Source of the DNA: Leyella stercorea
GTDB taxonomy: Bacteria > Bacteroidota > Bacteroidia > Bacteroidales > Bacteroidaceae
Assembly: GCF_021531655.1 (NCBI RefSeq)
Contig: NZ_JADYUF010000081.1
Coordinates: 1 to 6,212, forward strand
DNA length: 6,212 nucleotides
Reading direction: 5' to 3'
The notes beneath the pieces are model-generated. The model saw nothing but the letters and a program-made list of their open reading frames with translations. It did no database searches and had not been told where the DNA came from. Shown one piece after another: positions 1 through 5,460 of the stretch (within the stretch, counting starts at the first letter, position 1; each line of letters starts with the position of its first letter). A program made the position numbers and the translations under genes.

Positions 1-26
1 GTGTGGGAGGTCGGTAAATGTGAAAA

Positions 27-66
27 TAGGAGGCAAATGCCTTTTATGATTAGCATTTACCTCCTA
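27..66. repeat. Inverted repeat / hairpin in intergenic DNA
   Basis: TAGGAGGCAAATGC (27-40) pairs with GCATTTACCTCCTA (53-66), giving a 14-bp stem with one C/A mismatch and a 12-nt loop. A related copy, ggaggtcggtaaatg, lies just to its left at about 6-20. On the minus strand the stem is followed by TTTTCA, so it could act as a weak terminator for a minus-strand transcript or be the end signal of a gene left of the window. There is no T-run on the plus-strand side. The function is unknown. Confidence 0.45.
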
Positions 67-88
67 CCCAATTATGACTTCACTTGCG

Positions 89-152
89 CTATATTACCTT
101 TGCACACGCTATACATTACCCTTGCATATTCTATACATTACCCTTGAATTCT
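89..152. repeat. Degenerate 20-22 bp tandem repeat, three copies
   Basis: Three imperfect copies of a unit of the form CTATAcATTACCcTTG start at 89, 109 and 131, with spacing of 20 and 22 bp. The second and third copies share CTATACATTACCCTTG exactly. The array sits directly before a different, 21-bp tandem array. No start-codon ORF covers it. It is probably a minisatellite in intergenic DNA, with no assigned role. Confidence 0.6.
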
Positions 153-167
153 CTGTTCCAAGCCTTT

Positions 168-235
168 GAACGTACATTCCGTGACACTGAACGTACATTC
201 CGTGACACTGAACGCACATTCCGTGACACTGAACG
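168..235. repeat. 21-bp tandem repeat, three full copies plus a stub
   Basis: Units start at 168, 189 and 210, and a 5-bp stub begins at 231. The first two copies are identical and the third differs by one base (T to C at 215). The unit is GAA followed by CGTACATTCCGTGACACT. The 21-bp period is a multiple of three, so the array is open in frame and would read as repeated ERTFRDT, but that frame (78-260) has no ATG and is closed by TAG at 261. The copies are contiguous without spacers, so this is not a CRISPR array. Confidence 0.85.
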
Positions 236-309
236 GAACTTTATATTGTTATCAAGGCATTAGTGTTCCTATATTGACTGTACATATAATCAATATATAG
301 CAAGTGTTC

Positions 310-341
310 TTTGGCTTGTTAGCATTATTTTATTAACTTTG
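310..341 (+). promoter_or_regulatory. Bacteroidota-type promoter for the operon at 347
   Basis: TTTG (310-313) is followed after 20 bp by a perfect TAnnTTTG box, TAACTTTG (334-341). This is the -33/-7 arrangement known for the primary sigma factor of Bacteroides. The start site should fall around 345-348, practically on the ATG at 347, so the transcript would be leaderless or nearly so. Confidence 0.7.
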
Positions 342-346
342 TCGCT

Positions 347-934
347 ATGAATTATAAAGTTCAGCGTTATTTGCATTGGCTGCGCCGTATTAAGTATTGC
401 CGCGGTTTTGGCGTGCAGTCGCCCTCGGCTTATCGGTTTATCCGTTATGTCATCAACGAGCATTATCCTTATTATGCTTACGATGAGTTGCGGAAGGAGC
501 TGCCACGTCTTGATTCGCTGACACGCAAGCGTATGGAACTTTATTTCCGTATATCCAATTACCGTCAGGCTTCGCTGTGGCTCGACTACAGCAGGCGTGA
601 CGATACAATCGCAACCTATGTGGGGCGAGGATGTAATGCCACACGAGTCAGAAACATAGCCGACTCGCAGCAACCTGTTTCCCGCGATAAGATAGAAGTA
701 TTGCGTATTTGTCCGATAGCAGGATGTGAGTCGGTGCTCGCAGCCGCGCTAAAGCAAGCAGACGACCGCACCCTGTTTGTTATAGAGGACATAGGCTACA
801 ACGATACTGCCAGACGCTTATGGCAGACATTGCTGGAGAGCGACGTTACAAGCGTAAGCTACGACCTGTATTATCTTGGCATTGCCTTCTTCGACCGCAA
901 TCGCTACAAGAACAACTATATTGTGAACTTTTAG
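347..934 (+). CDS. Degenerate SAM-methyltransferase-like protein of a Bacteroidota family
   Basis: The protein is 195 aa. Its N-terminus (YLHWLRRIKYCRGFGVQSP, residues 8-26, then AYRFI) resembles the 'R-x-HGIHSPFVFxFI' start of Bacteroidota proteins usually annotated as class I SAM-dependent or O-methyltransferases. The C-terminus also fits that family: FVIEDI at 144-149, then SYDLYYLGIAFF at 171-182 and a closing YIVNF. The glycine-rich SAM-binding motif (ELGTSLGxS type) expected after about residue 70 is not recognisable; that stretch reads RISNYRQASLWLDYS. The protein is also shorter than the roughly 230-250 aa I expect for the family, so it may have lost catalysis. The ATG at 347 is the only sensible start and sits at the predicted transcription start. 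The gene ends 10 nt before the adenosyltransferase gene, so the two probably form an operon. The family assignment is by recall of motifs and is moderately sure; the function is unknown. Confidence 0.7.
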   Translation: MNYKVQRYLHWLRRIKYCRGFGVQSPSAYRFIRYVINEHYPYYAYDELRKELPRLDSLTRKRMELYFRISNYRQASLWLDYSRRDDTIATYVGRGCNATRVRNIADSQQPVSRDKIEVLRICPIAGCESVLAAALKQADDRTLFVIEDIGYNDTARRLWQTLLESDVTSVSYDLYYLGIAFFDRNRYKNNYIVNF

Positions 935-944
935 AATCTACGAA

Positions 945-1511
945 ATGAAATTTTATACTAAACTTGGAGATGACGGCTCAACGTCGCTTTATGGCGGTCA
1001 CCGAGTGATGAAGGACGACATCCGTATTGAGGTAAGTGGCGAGATTGACGAATTGAACGCCCATATCGGTTTGCTGTCTGCAATGGTTGAAGGCGATGTA
1101 TCGGAAATACTCGATGAGATACAGGCCCGACTGTTTATAGTAGGAGCAAGTATGTCGTCTATGGCAGATGGTAGTTGGCGGGTAGGCAAGGAAGTGAAAG
1201 GCGAGAGCAGCTTGAGCGATCTTGAATTGGCACGATTGGAGCAGGAGATTGACCGTTTGCAAGCAGCCGTTCCCCAACTTGAAACCTTTGTTCTGCCCGG
1301 TGGAAGCGCCAAGGCAGCCCAGTCGCACGTGTGCCGAACCGTATGTCGAAGAGTGGAGCGCAGGCTGGTGGCATTAAGTCGTGACGTTGAGGTAGATGCG
1401 TTGACAATGCGATTTGTCAACCGATTGTCCGACTATTTTTTCAGTTTGGCTTTATATTTAAACTTTATTGAAGGTTACGACGAAAAAAAACTCTATATTA
1501 CTTGCAAATAA
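945..1511 (+). CDS. pduO: Cob(I)alamin (corrinoid) adenosyltransferase, PduO type
   Basis: This 188-aa protein transfers the adenosyl group of ATP to cob(I)alamin, making the cofactor adenosylcobalamin in the cytoplasm; corrinoid salvage is the likely context. The N-terminal ATP-binding motif is clear: YTKLGDDGSTSLYGG (residues 4-18), where the family has YTKxGDxGxTxLxGG. GEIDELN (32-38) follows, then FVLPGG (115-120), and the signature CRTVCRRVERRL (130-141). By comparison with human MMAB and Lactobacillus PduO, R131 should pair with D35, while R135 and E138 match residues of the active site. N159 in RFVNRLSDYFF matches the C-terminal helix. Length is normal for the trimeric family. The start at 945 places the conserved KFYTKLGD directly after Met. 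The gene lies 10 nt after the methyltransferase-like gene and shares its promoter. The pduO symbol refers to the family; the same enzyme is also labelled cobO-like or MMAB. Confidence 0.95.
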   Translation: MKFYTKLGDDGSTSLYGGHRVMKDDIRIEVSGEIDELNAHIGLLSAMVEGDVSEILDEIQARLFIVGASMSSMADGSWRVGKEVKGESSLSDLELARLEQEIDRLQAAVPQLETFVLPGGSAKAAQSHVCRTVCRRVERRLVALSRDVEVDALTMRFVNRLSDYFFSLALYLNFIEGYDEKKLYITCK

Positions 1512-1531
1512 TACAAAAATTACTATTTTTG
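1502..1531 (+). promoter_or_regulatory. Promoter for the DUF2795 gene
   Basis: TTG (1502-1504), overlapping the last codons of the adenosyltransferase gene, is followed after 19 bp by TATTTTTG (1524-1531), a match to TAnnTTTG. Initiation near 1537 would give a leader of about 115 nt before the ATG at 1652. This makes the small gene separately expressed although it lies in line with the operon. Confidence 0.55.
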
Positions 1532-1550
1532 CAGTTGAAACAAGGGGTAT

Positions 1551-1624
1551 ATGGCTATTACGTCAAAAGCCCAATGAAAAATGGCTTCGCTACAATAGAT
1601 GAAAGCCTCTTTGAAAAACATTAA
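1551..1624 (+). other. Two overlapping short leader ORFs (8 and 16 codons)
   Basis: Inside the predicted leader, ATG at 1551 opens an 8-residue peptide (MAITSKAQ) that ends at TGA 1575-1577. ATG at 1574 overlaps that stop as ATGA and opens a 16-residue peptide (MKNGFATIDESLFEKH) ending at TAA 1622-1624. AAGGGG lies just before the first ATG, at about 1542-1547, an unusually SD-like element for this phylum. The ATGA overlap is typical of translational coupling. They may be regulatory leader peptides or chance ORFs. Confidence 0.25.
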
Positions 1625-1651
1625 ATTTTGAACCGTAAAAAACTTTAGACT

Positions 1652-1873
1652 ATGTATTGGACACTTGAATTGGCTTCCAAACTGGAAGACGCACCCTGGC
1701 CCGCAACAAAGGACGAACTTATAGATTATGCAATGCGCTCTGGCGCTCCCCTCGAAGTACTTGAGAACCTTCAGGAGATAGAGGATGAGGGCGATGTATA
1801 TGACAGTATCGAAGATTTGTGGCCAGATTATCCTACAAAGGAGGATTTCCTCTTCAACGAGGACGAATATTAA
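1652..1873 (+). CDS. Small acidic DUF2795 protein
   Basis: This 73-aa protein matches my recollection of the very conserved Bacteroidota DUF2795 protein over its whole length: MYWTLELASKLEDAPWPATK, DELIDYAMRSGAPLEVLENL, and the acidic tail EDLWPDYPTKEDFLFNEDEY. Length is that of the family. It is strongly acidic, most of all in the last 30 residues, and has no signal peptide or membrane segment, so it should be cytoplasmic. Its biochemical role is not known. The ATG at 1652 is preceded in frame by TAG (1646) and TAA (1622), which fixes the start. It has its own promoter at 1502-1531 and a strong terminator at 1916-1960, so it is probably monocistronic. In Bacteroidota this family is common and conserved, which supports reading 347-1960 as core chromosome and what follows as inserted DNA. 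Confidence 0.92.
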   Translation: MYWTLELASKLEDAPWPATKDELIDYAMRSGAPLEVLENLQEIEDEGDVYDSIEDLWPDYPTKEDFLFNEDEY

Positions 1874-1915
1874 TCGCTCGAAAAGCTACACAAACAGCTT
1901 AAAGCGTTGAATATA

Positions 1916-1960
1916 AGCGGTATGGGAATTGTACGACAACATTCCTATACCGCTTTTTCC
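1916..1960 (+). terminator. Strong intrinsic terminator after the DUF2795 gene
   Basis: AGCGGTATGGGAA (1916-1928) pairs with TTCCTATACCGCT (1942-1954), a 13-bp stem with one G-U pair. It is extended inside by TTGT (1929-1932) and ACAA (1936-1939) across a 2-nt bulge. Five T's (1954-1958) follow the stem directly. Confidence 0.9.
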
Positions 1961-2004
1961 GTTCTTTTACCGCTAAATAAACTGCTCAAATAAGTATATT
2001 TTGA

Positions 2005-2065
2005 AGAATTAAATGATCAATAATCGGTACTTTCTGAATTCTTTCTTCGCTGATCATTTAATTCT
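2005..2065. repeat. Perfect 15-bp inverted repeat before the integrase gene
   Basis: AGAATTAAATGATCA (2005-2019) and TGATCATTTAATTCT (2051-2065) are exact reverse complements separated by 31 bp. The right arm ends 15 bp before the candidate -7 box of the integrase gene. Symmetric arms next to an integrase gene suit a recombinase or excisionase binding site, an attachment site, or an operator. No second copy of either arm is seen elsewhere in the window, so the att idea cannot be settled here. Confidence 0.7.
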
Positions 2066-2080
2066 GATAAACTTTTCTGC

Positions 2081-2088
2081 TATCTTCG
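2081..2088 (+). promoter_or_regulatory. Candidate -7 box of the integrase gene
   Basis: TATCTTCG differs by one base from TAnnTTTG and lies 31 bp before the first ATG, giving a leader of about 25 nt. The -33 region at the proper distance is poor (TTTA at 2057-2060, inside the right arm of the inverted repeat), which would allow control by a protein bound to that repeat. The same octamer occurs before the serine recombinase gene. Confidence 0.4.
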
Positions 2089-2119
2089 CGTATATAGTGC
2101 ATAAATCAAATTTAGATAA

Positions 2120-3487
2120 TTGTATATGGGAAGAATATCGCGAAGCTATCCAAAAGGAAAATTAAAGTTGCGTGCACCAAAGAAAGCGCAACCTGACAAG
2201 AAGTACCAAATCTATATCGAATACAACTGGCAAGCAGACAATGCCCGCAAGTCTACCGGCATAAGTGTGTTTGCTAAAGAGTGGAACGACAAGGGATATG
2301 GTGGCATCGGAGAGATACGCGCCACAGCAAACACAGACTACAAATACTACAACAATGCCCTGCACAAACGTATCGAAGACATAGATATGAAGATACACCA
2401 GTATTACGAGATTCATCAACACATCACCTGCGACATTATCCGCTCATTTCTTGACGATAATGATGAAGTGTTACGTCCCGATGGAGGCAAGGACTTCATA
2501 ACATTCGCTAAAGAACTGATAGAAAGCCGTTATAATAAAGGTAAAATAGGCGTGAGCACATGGAAGAATGGTATCTCATATCTGAATAAGTTTGAAGAAT
2601 ATCTACTTCTTGAACACAAAGGAACCCATGGTGAGCATAAGGAACTGATATATGTCTCAGAGATAAACGAGGACTTGCTTATTGATTTTCGAAAATACCG
2701 CTTCCTTGCCAAGAAGAAAACAACGACAGTAAACAAGACACTTAGTCCGATACTCCAAGCGTGTGAATATGCTTGTCAGTTGGGTTATGTATCTCATCAC
2801 CTAAACGCTGCTCTACAAGACTTGTATATGAAGGAAGAGGACAGACTTGACGATGAAGAGAATAACATAAAATATCTGAGACAGGAACAGCTCGAAGAAT
2901 TGGTAGCTGCTTATGATGCTGTAGAACAACCCAGACGAAAGGAGTTTCTTGAAATGTGGCTTTTTGCCTTCCATGCTTGTGGAATGCGTATGGTGGATGT
3001 AATGACACTGCGATGGAAGGACATTGATTTCAAGAATAGGGTTATCCGTAAGGTGCAGGTCAAGACTCGTAACCGCAATACTATACCGTTGAACGAACCT
3101 GTATTTCGTATCCTCGACAAATGGAAAGGCAGAAATAAAGTCTTTGTCTTTGACTTACTACCAGAGAATTTTGACTTGAATGATAATGAAGCTATCTACC
3201 GTCGCCGAAACTCTTGGAACAATACTATTAATACGTCTCTCCGTACCATCTCACATGAACTGAAATGGAAACAAAATTTGACTTTTCATGTCGCTCGTCA
3301 CACTTGGTCAGTCCTTGCCCTTGCCTCAGGAGCCGACATCAGCGAGATAAGTCGATTGTTGGGGCATACGACAACAGGAGTCACAGAAAGAGTCTATGCA
3401 GAGTTCCTACCAGATAATCTTGCGTCTGTAGTAGACAAACTCGGTTTCGACTTTGTCCCAAAGATTGATGGGAAAAAGACAGCGTGA
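2120..3487 (+). CDS. Tyrosine recombinase / integrase of a Bacteroidota mobile element
   Basis: This 455-aa site-specific recombinase cuts and rejoins DNA through a tyrosine-DNA intermediate. Residues 1-100 are a basic arm-type DNA-binding region with the GISVFAKEW motif (47-55) typical of Bacteroidota integrases. Residues 125-235 form the helical SAM-like core-binding domain. The catalytic domain spans about 250-445 and keeps every active-site residue: R290 in HACGMRMVDVMTLRW, K315 in VKTRNR, H390 and R393 in FHVARHTW, H416 in RLLGH and the nucleophile Y426 in RVYAEF. Length is normal and nothing is broken, so it should be active. Met1 (2120) and Met3 (2126) are equally plausible starts. It starts about 250 nt after the DUF2795 gene and points into the accessory region, which fits the integrase at the left end of an integrated element. 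The target site and element type (transposon, conjugative element or prophage) cannot be told from this window. Confidence 0.95.
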   Translation: MYMGRISRSYPKGKLKLRAPKKAQPDKKYQIYIEYNWQADNARKSTGISVFAKEWNDKGYGGIGEIRATANTDYKYYNNALHKRIEDIDMKIHQYYEIHQHITCDIIRSFLDDNDEVLRPDGGKDFITFAKELIESRYNKGKIGVSTWKNGISYLNKFEEYLLLEHKGTHGEHKELIYVSEINEDLLIDFRKYRFLAKKKTTTVNKTLSPILQACEYACQLGYVSHHLNAALQDLYMKEEDRLDDEENNIKYLRQEQLEELVAAYDAVEQPRRKEFLEMWLFAFHACGMRMVDVMTLRWKDIDFKNRVIRKVQVKTRNRNTIPLNEPVFRILDKWKGRNKVFVFDLLPENFDLNDNEAIYRRRNSWNNTINTSLRTISHELKWKQNLTFHVARHTWSVLALASGADISEISRLLGHTTTGVTERVYAEFLPDNLASVVDKLGFDFVPKIDGKKTA

Positions 3488-3509
3488 GGTTTAAGCATGA
3501 GAACGAAAA

Positions 3510-3553
3510 CAGGCACTCCTGATAAAACTCAGAGAGTGCCTGAAAAACTTTTT
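3510..3553. terminator. Bidirectional terminator between the convergent recombinase genes
   Basis: CAGGCACTC (3510-3518) pairs with GAGTGCCTG (3534-3542) in a perfect 9-bp stem. An inner CTGA/TCAG helix (3519-3522 with 3529-3532) follows across a one-base bulge. Downstream on the plus strand is CTTTTT (3548-3553), after five A's. On the minus strand the stem is followed by TTTTCG. It can therefore end integrase transcripts and also back up the minus-strand gene. Confidence 0.75.
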
Positions 3554-3557
3554 ACGA

Positions 3558-3578
3558 ATAAAAAGCTCTATATGAGCT
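3558..3578 (-). terminator. Terminator for the serine recombinase gene
   Basis: On the minus strand AGCTC (complement of 3574-3578) and GAGCT (3564-3568) form a short stem with a five-base loop, followed by five T's (3560-3564). The stem is short, but its position just past the stop codon of the minus-strand gene supports the call. Confidence 0.5.
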
Positions 3579-3605
3579 ATTATATTTATCGGCAATAAAA
3601 AGGAG

Positions 3606-4265
3606 TTATATAAAAGTCTTGCATTTTCTGACAGTATTCACAGATATACCTGTTGCATTACTGATGTCTCTAAGGCTTACGCCTTTTTTCAATAATCGGA
3701 TGACATCTTTGTATTGTTCAAGAAACTGCTCTTCACTTTTACGATAACCAGTTTTACGACCAACTTTACCATTGTTGGCTCGGAAGTTGTTGTAGCCACT
3801 TTCCATACGCTCCTTTATTGTCTTGCGTTCCATACGGGCTACTTCTGCCAAAATAGTAATCATAAACTGACTCATGGGATTTATTTTTCCATCATGGGTA
3901 AGGGTCTCGATGTTGTAGTTCATGATATACAATGAGACTTTAGCCTTGTTGAGCTTTTCAATAGCGGTAAGCACTTGCAGAGTATCACGGCCCAAACGAG
4001 AAAGTTCCGTGACCAATACCTTATTTATATTATGCGCGCGCACGTATGCGAGGAGGGCAGTCAATTCCTTACGTTCCTCATTCTTCTTTGCTCCACTCAC
4101 CTTTTCCGTAAATGTTTCTGCAATACTCCAATTATGTCTCTCGGCAAGCAGAGTTAAGTCTGAGACTTGTCGTTCATAGTCTTGGATCTGTGTTGAGACT
4201 CGGCAAAATAATACGACTTGTTCCATATCTGTGTCTTTGATTGTTTGTCCACCTCGAAGATACAT
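3606..4265 (-). CDS. Serine recombinase, resolvase/invertase class
   Basis: The longest reading gives 219 aa. Small serine recombinases invert, resolve or move DNA segments through a serine-DNA link. The catalytic motif is FCRVSTQIQD (residues 20-29, nucleophile S24). The arginine-bearing block TELSRLGRDT (86-95; R90 and R93) is present, as is the long E-helix EVARMERKTIKERMESG (141-157). A C-terminal helix-turn-helix lies at about 187-215 (VSLRDISNATGISVNTVRKC). All parts of a DNA invertase or resolvase are present. The better start is probably Met14 (codon 4226-4224): it puts the nucleophile at position 11, as in the family, and the codons before it contain the likely -7 box. The gene converges on the integrase gene. 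It may resolve a transposon, or invert a promoter as Mpi-like enzymes do in Bacteroides; no matching crossover site was found in the window. Confidence 0.93.
   Translation of the reverse strand: MYLRGGQTIKDTDMEQVVLFCRVSTQIQDYERQVSDLTLLAERHNWSIAETFTEKVSGAKKNEERKELTALLAYVRAHNINKVLVTELSRLGRDTLQVLTAIEKLNKAKVSLYIMNYNIETLTHDGKINPMSQFMITILAEVARMERKTIKERMESGYNNFRANNGKVGRKTGYRKSEEQFLEQYKDVIRLLKKGVSLRDISNATGISVNTVRKCKTFI
4255..4262 (-). promoter_or_regulatory. Candidate -7 box of the serine recombinase gene
   Basis: On the minus strand the box reads TATCTTCG, one base off TAnnTTTG and identical to the box before the integrase gene. It lies 28 bp before the Met14 codon of the long ORF, leaving a leader of about 20 nt. 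No good -33 TTG is found at the right distance. If the box is real, it rules out the first ATG (4265) as the start. Confidence 0.35.
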
Positions 4266-4410
4266 GGTATTTGGAATATACGAAAAACAACTATGCTAAA
4301 CTGCATCGAAATAATCTAAAAGGTTATGTTGATACTAAAATCAAGCTTATAATAAGCCATATATAAGATTAAATTGATACGGTTCTTATTTTGATGCGTT
4401 TAACCCCGTT

Positions 4411-4647
4411 TTAATTCTACTTTCTCTACCGGTAAACATAATTGTAAAGGCTATGCTTCTTCACATTAATACCATGATTACGGGCATATTCATAATTCCA
4501 TGAAACAGTTTCGTTTATGTTGTACCATGCTGAGATTGGAGTCTTAGCATTACTTATTGGGTTTGATGCAACTGTAGTTGTAGGTTTGGGTTTGCCGCAT
4601 GGTTCGATGTATATGGTAGTGGATGTACTCCAGCATGAATTCATCAT
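4411..4647 (-). CDS. Possible small protein of unknown function, with amber codons near its end
   Basis: On the minus strand a 73-codon ORF runs from the double ATG at 4647 to TAG at 4426-4428. I do not recognise it. It has a Pro/Thr-rich linker-like section (CGKPKPTTTV, residues 17-26) and an aromatic C-terminal part (ISAWYNINETVSWNYEYARN, 38-57) that looks like real protein rather than noise. The frame stays open upstream of the ATG to TAA at 4702-4704. Beyond the TAG only two sense codons (R, K) precede another TAG (4417-4419), and TAA follows at 4411-4413. Read with TAG as sense, the protein would be 78 aa. This ending fits the amber pattern of the plus-strand locus at 5095. No clear promoter is seen. 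It could also be a fragment of a decayed gene or a chance ORF. Confidence 0.35.
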
Positions 4648-4717
4648 TGAATGGAAAGAGTTGTCTTTATAATATTTATCAATGAAACAGGTGGGTTGAC
4701 TTTAATAAATGTCAGGG

Positions 4718-4749
4718 TGAGCGCGTTGCGCTCATTGGGGCTTCGCCCC
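4718..4749. repeat. Twin GC-rich hairpins, REP-like
   Basis: TGAGCGC (4718-4724) pairs with GCGCTCA (4728-4734) around a 3-nt loop. Two bases further on, GGGGC (4737-4741) pairs with GCCCC (4745-4749) around TTC. Two compact GC-rich hairpins in a clearly AT-rich stretch are typical of repeated extragenic palindromes. They lie upstream of the possible minus-strand gene and far from any stop codon, so a terminator role is less likely. Confidence 0.6.
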
Positions 4750-4949
4750 TCTTATTCAGGAACACTAAAAACACAGAGACAAAGTTTGTAGAACATAACA
4801 TGTTGTTACAAGTATGTATAGTTTATGATGTATTACATTAGATTCATATAATGTAGACTAATTGTATTGAATAGTTCATGTTTATATTATTCATACATAG
4901 AATGAAGATGTTTATAGTATCATCTAATATAGCTTTGTAAAACATCGTT
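4750..4949. other. AT-rich DNA without a recognisable gene
   Basis: All frames are crowded with stops, with no ORF, tRNA or strong hairpin. The only local symmetry is the 8-bp palindrome AACATGTT at 4797-4804. Together with 4266-4410 and 4950-5094, it makes up the non-coding part between the serine recombinase gene and the locus at 5095. Confidence 0.6.
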
Positions 4950-4994
4950 TTGACCTGTTATTGACCTGTTGAACTGATCTGTTTTTGACTTATT
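4950..4994 (+). repeat. Four phased direct repeats, possible operator or iterons
   Basis: TTGACCTGTT occurs exactly at 4950-4959 and 4961-4970. CTGATCTGTT (4974-4983) and TTGACTTATT (4985-4994) are variant copies. The starts are 11, 13 and 11 bp apart, about one helical turn each, so all copies face the same side of the DNA. The last copy supplies the TTG of the candidate promoter before 5095. This suits an autoregulator binding site, or Rep iterons. Confidence 0.5.
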
Positions 4995-5015
4995 ATCTAT
5001 GGTAGAATATTTTTC
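4985..5015 (+). promoter_or_regulatory. Candidate promoter of the 5095 locus
   Basis: TTG (4985-4987) is followed after 20 bp by TATTTTTC (5008-5015), one base from TAnnTTTG. Start near 5021 would give a leader of about 75 nt. The -7 box overlaps the left arm of an AT-only inverted repeat (AATATTTTT, 5006-5014, with AAAAATATT, 5028-5036). A hairpin CTGTTT/AAACAG (5048-5053 with 5063-5068) follows in the leader. Confidence 0.4.
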
Positions 5016-5094
5016 ATTTTTCAATAAAAAAATATTAGGCTAATTGGCTGTTTTCTAAATTCAAACAGATAAATACAACAAAAACAAATTACGA

Positions 5095-5454
5095 ATGAAA
5101 ATAAAAGATATTTTAGAGGATTACTCTATCCATCCCAATATTCCTGTGAAACATTTGGCCAATGATATAGAAAAGGTAATCGGTCAATTCAAAGACTCTT
5201 TAAAAGTAGGTATTTGCTCTCCCTCCCAATTAATTTATAGCTATTGCAATTATTTTGATGACATAAAGAAAAGTTTTATACGATGTGTACTAAATAAAGA
5301 AAAGTCAAAGTCTGGTATATTTGTGTCTCAACACAAGGGATATTCCATTGCATCAGCCATGAAAGAAAAATTCGATTTTCATATATCAAAGATAAATCAA
5401 CGAATGAGATATAGTTTAAGGAAACTGTATGAGCTAACTCTTGTAGAGGTTTAG
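5095..5454 (+). CDS. Unknown protein, first segment of the amber-interrupted locus
   Basis: This segment is 119 aa under the standard code and belongs to no family I recognise. It starts MKIKDILEDYSIHPNIPVKH, is basic and mostly helical in character, and has no signal peptide or membrane span. The C-terminal part (KFDFHISKINQRMRYSLRKL, about 92-111) is rich in Arg and Lys and could bind nucleic acid. The ATG at 5095 follows an A-rich leader typical of Bacteroidota genes, and no earlier in-frame ATG fits. The ORF ends in TAG (5452-5454), and six bases later the next ORF begins in the same frame. The pair is therefore either a two-gene operon or a single gene split by one amber codon; see the composite entry. 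Base composition is visibly more AT-rich than that of the chromosomal genes at 347-1511, a sign of transferred DNA. Confidence 0.75.
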   Translation: MKIKDILEDYSIHPNIPVKHLANDIEKVIGQFKDSLKVGICSPSQLIYSYCNYFDDIKKSFIRCVLNKEKSKSGIFVSQHKGYSIASAMKEKFDFHISKINQRMRYSLRKLYELTLVEV

Positions 5455-5460
5455 CTTCTT

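Noticed and set aside
168..235. CRISPR-like array
   Set aside because: The units are contiguous with no spacers, and no cas genes are nearby.
78..350. Open frame through the tandem repeats with a single TAG at 261, a possible second amber-coded gene
   Set aside because: It has no ATG, consists largely of repeats, and overlaps a clear promoter and the start of the 347 gene; openness follows from the 21-bp period.
998..1420. 140-codon minus-strand ORF opposite the adenosyltransferase gene, with other ORFs antisense to that gene and the 347 gene
   Set aside because: They lie antisense to well-supported genes, show no recognisable protein features and have no promoters.
2005..2065. Invertible promoter flanked by the 15-bp repeats
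   Set aside because: The 31-bp interval is too short and holds no TTG/TAnnTTTG pair; the candidate integrase -7 box lies outside the arms.
3714..4179. Plus-strand ORFs opposite the serine recombinase gene
   Set aside because: They are mirror frames of a conserved catalytic protein; their sequences show no family features.
5048..5068. Hairpin with CTA in its loop, resembling the anticodon arm of an amber suppressor tRNA
   Set aside because: The loop is nine bases, no acceptor stem or D arm can be formed, and the TTCAA that looks like a T-loop is far too close. It is only a leader hairpin.
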